Below are positions 43,233 through 43,351 of a DNA stretch of 43,351 nucleotides, in pieces. The DNA is taken from positions 1 through 43,351 of the forward strand of contig RFQZ01000021.1 of the NCBI GenBank assembly GCA_009924735.1, given 5' to 3'. Below the pieces are notes generated by a model. That model made no database searches and had not been told where the DNA came from. It worked only from the letters and a program-made list of their open reading frames with translations. This stretch comes from Flavobacteriia bacterium (GTDB taxonomy: Bacteria > Bacteroidota > Bacteroidia > Flavobacteriales_D > Crocinitomicaceae). The position numbers and the translations under genes are program-made. How positions within the stretch are numbered: position 1 is the first letter of the stretch; every line of letters begins with the position of its first letter.

Positions 43233-43248
43233 AGTTAAATTTCTTGTG

Positions 43249-43256
43249 CAAAGTTA
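43249..43256 (-). promoter_or_regulatory. Putative -7 box TAACTTTG for purQ
   Basis: On the minus strand TAACTTTG (43256 to 43249) matches TAnnTTTG and lies 16 bases before the purQ ATG. No clear -33 TTTG is found at 19-21 bases. It probably drives the long minus-strand run. Confidence 0.5.
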
Positions 43257-43333
43257 CTATTTTATGGGTAAGGATGTTCGATTGTGAAAACCTAATGTAT
43301 CATTTTAAGGCATTTGTATAAAACAAAAAGGGC

Positions 43334-43351
43334 AAAAACGAATTCGTTTTT
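43334..43351. repeat. Perfect 18-base palindrome at the right edge
   Basis: AAAAACG, AATT, CGTTTTT read the same on both strands and can fold as a 7-bp stem with an AATT loop, followed by T in either direction. It may be an A/T-rich bidirectional terminator for a gene beyond the window, or an operator. The sequence ends here, so this cannot be settled. The 92 bases before it (43257 onward, after the purQ box) show no gene. Confidence 0.45.

Noticed and set aside
1..43351. tRNA, rRNA, CRISPR arrays, IS elements, prophage, toxin-antitoxin or defence islands
   Set aside because: No cloverleaf candidates, direct-repeat arrays, transposase/integrase motifs or defence-type gene clusters were seen. 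All gaps are under 300 bases and the gene set is core.

Overview
The window looks like a stretch of core chromosome from a Bacteroidota bacterium, most likely of the order Flavobacteriales. Four things point there. Two proteins end in type IX secretion (T9SS) type A C-terminal sorting signals (one is partial, ending at 73; the other is the hydrolase at 7920-9311). The putative promoters carry the Bacteroidota -7 box TAnnTTTG. DNA polymerase III alpha has a DnaQ-like exonuclease fused to its N-terminus. Several genes are typical of the phylum (kynurenine monooxygenase, a DUF4293 membrane protein, an SbsA/Big_5-type Ig-like lipoprotein, a PF10108 exonuclease, ABC-F Uup). Genes are densely packed, with many ATGA, TAATG and GTGA junctions. 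I see no tRNA, rRNA, CRISPR array, insertion sequence, integrase or phage gene. No stretch over 300 bases lacks a gene.

Layout. 1-129: tail of a T9SS cargo gene and its terminator. 148-2816: a class III aminotransferase, a small secreted protein, and (minus strand) a beta-barrel-like protein downstream of kmo. 4332-7923: panB followed by a substrate-binding lipoprotein, FecCD permease and ATPase for iron-complex or cobalamin-type uptake. 7920-9788: a T9SS-exported alpha/beta hydrolase of the polyesterase/chlorophyllase-like fold, divergent from a small c-type cytochrome lipoprotein. 9785-11320: comM. 11454-14849: an adaptor/FtsX-permease/ATPase transport set and an unknown gene. 14901-16795: prfA and pyrF. 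16807-16953: a 48-aa lipoprotein on the minus strand. 17063-21646: a BamA/TamA-like barrel protein, two GT4-type glycosyltransferases and rdgB. 21731-23409: holA and rsmE. 23406-26134: an exonuclease, free-methionine-sulfoxide reductase and an Ig-like lipoprotein. 26254-30603: dnaE. 30661-33230: a zinc-ribbon coiled-coil protein, a NIF3-like protein and an outer-membrane barrel (minus strand). 33314-33841: YceI. 33890-43232: a nine-gene minus-strand run, transcribed purQ, purD, a DUF21/CBS protein, a HAD phosphatase, ruvB, queG, aroC, DUF4293, uup.

Functional themes. Genome maintenance: holA, the dnaE-exonuclease fusion, ruvB, comM, the PF10108 exonuclease and rdgB. Nucleotide and cofactor synthesis: purQ, purD, pyrF, panB, kmo, aroC. 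Translation: prfA, rsmE, uup, and queG for tRNA modification. The rest are envelope and transport functions. I found no convincing new multi-gene system. The most interesting signals are subtler: a two-class spacing of TAnnTTTG boxes to start codons (3-4 or 13-17 nt, the first implying leaderless mRNAs), recurrent overlap of stop codons between convergent genes, an unlisted 48-aa lipoprotein, a T9SS-exported polyesterase-like hydrolase, and a DnaE whose PHP domain appears to have lost a metal ligand while the protein carries a separate intact-looking exonuclease.
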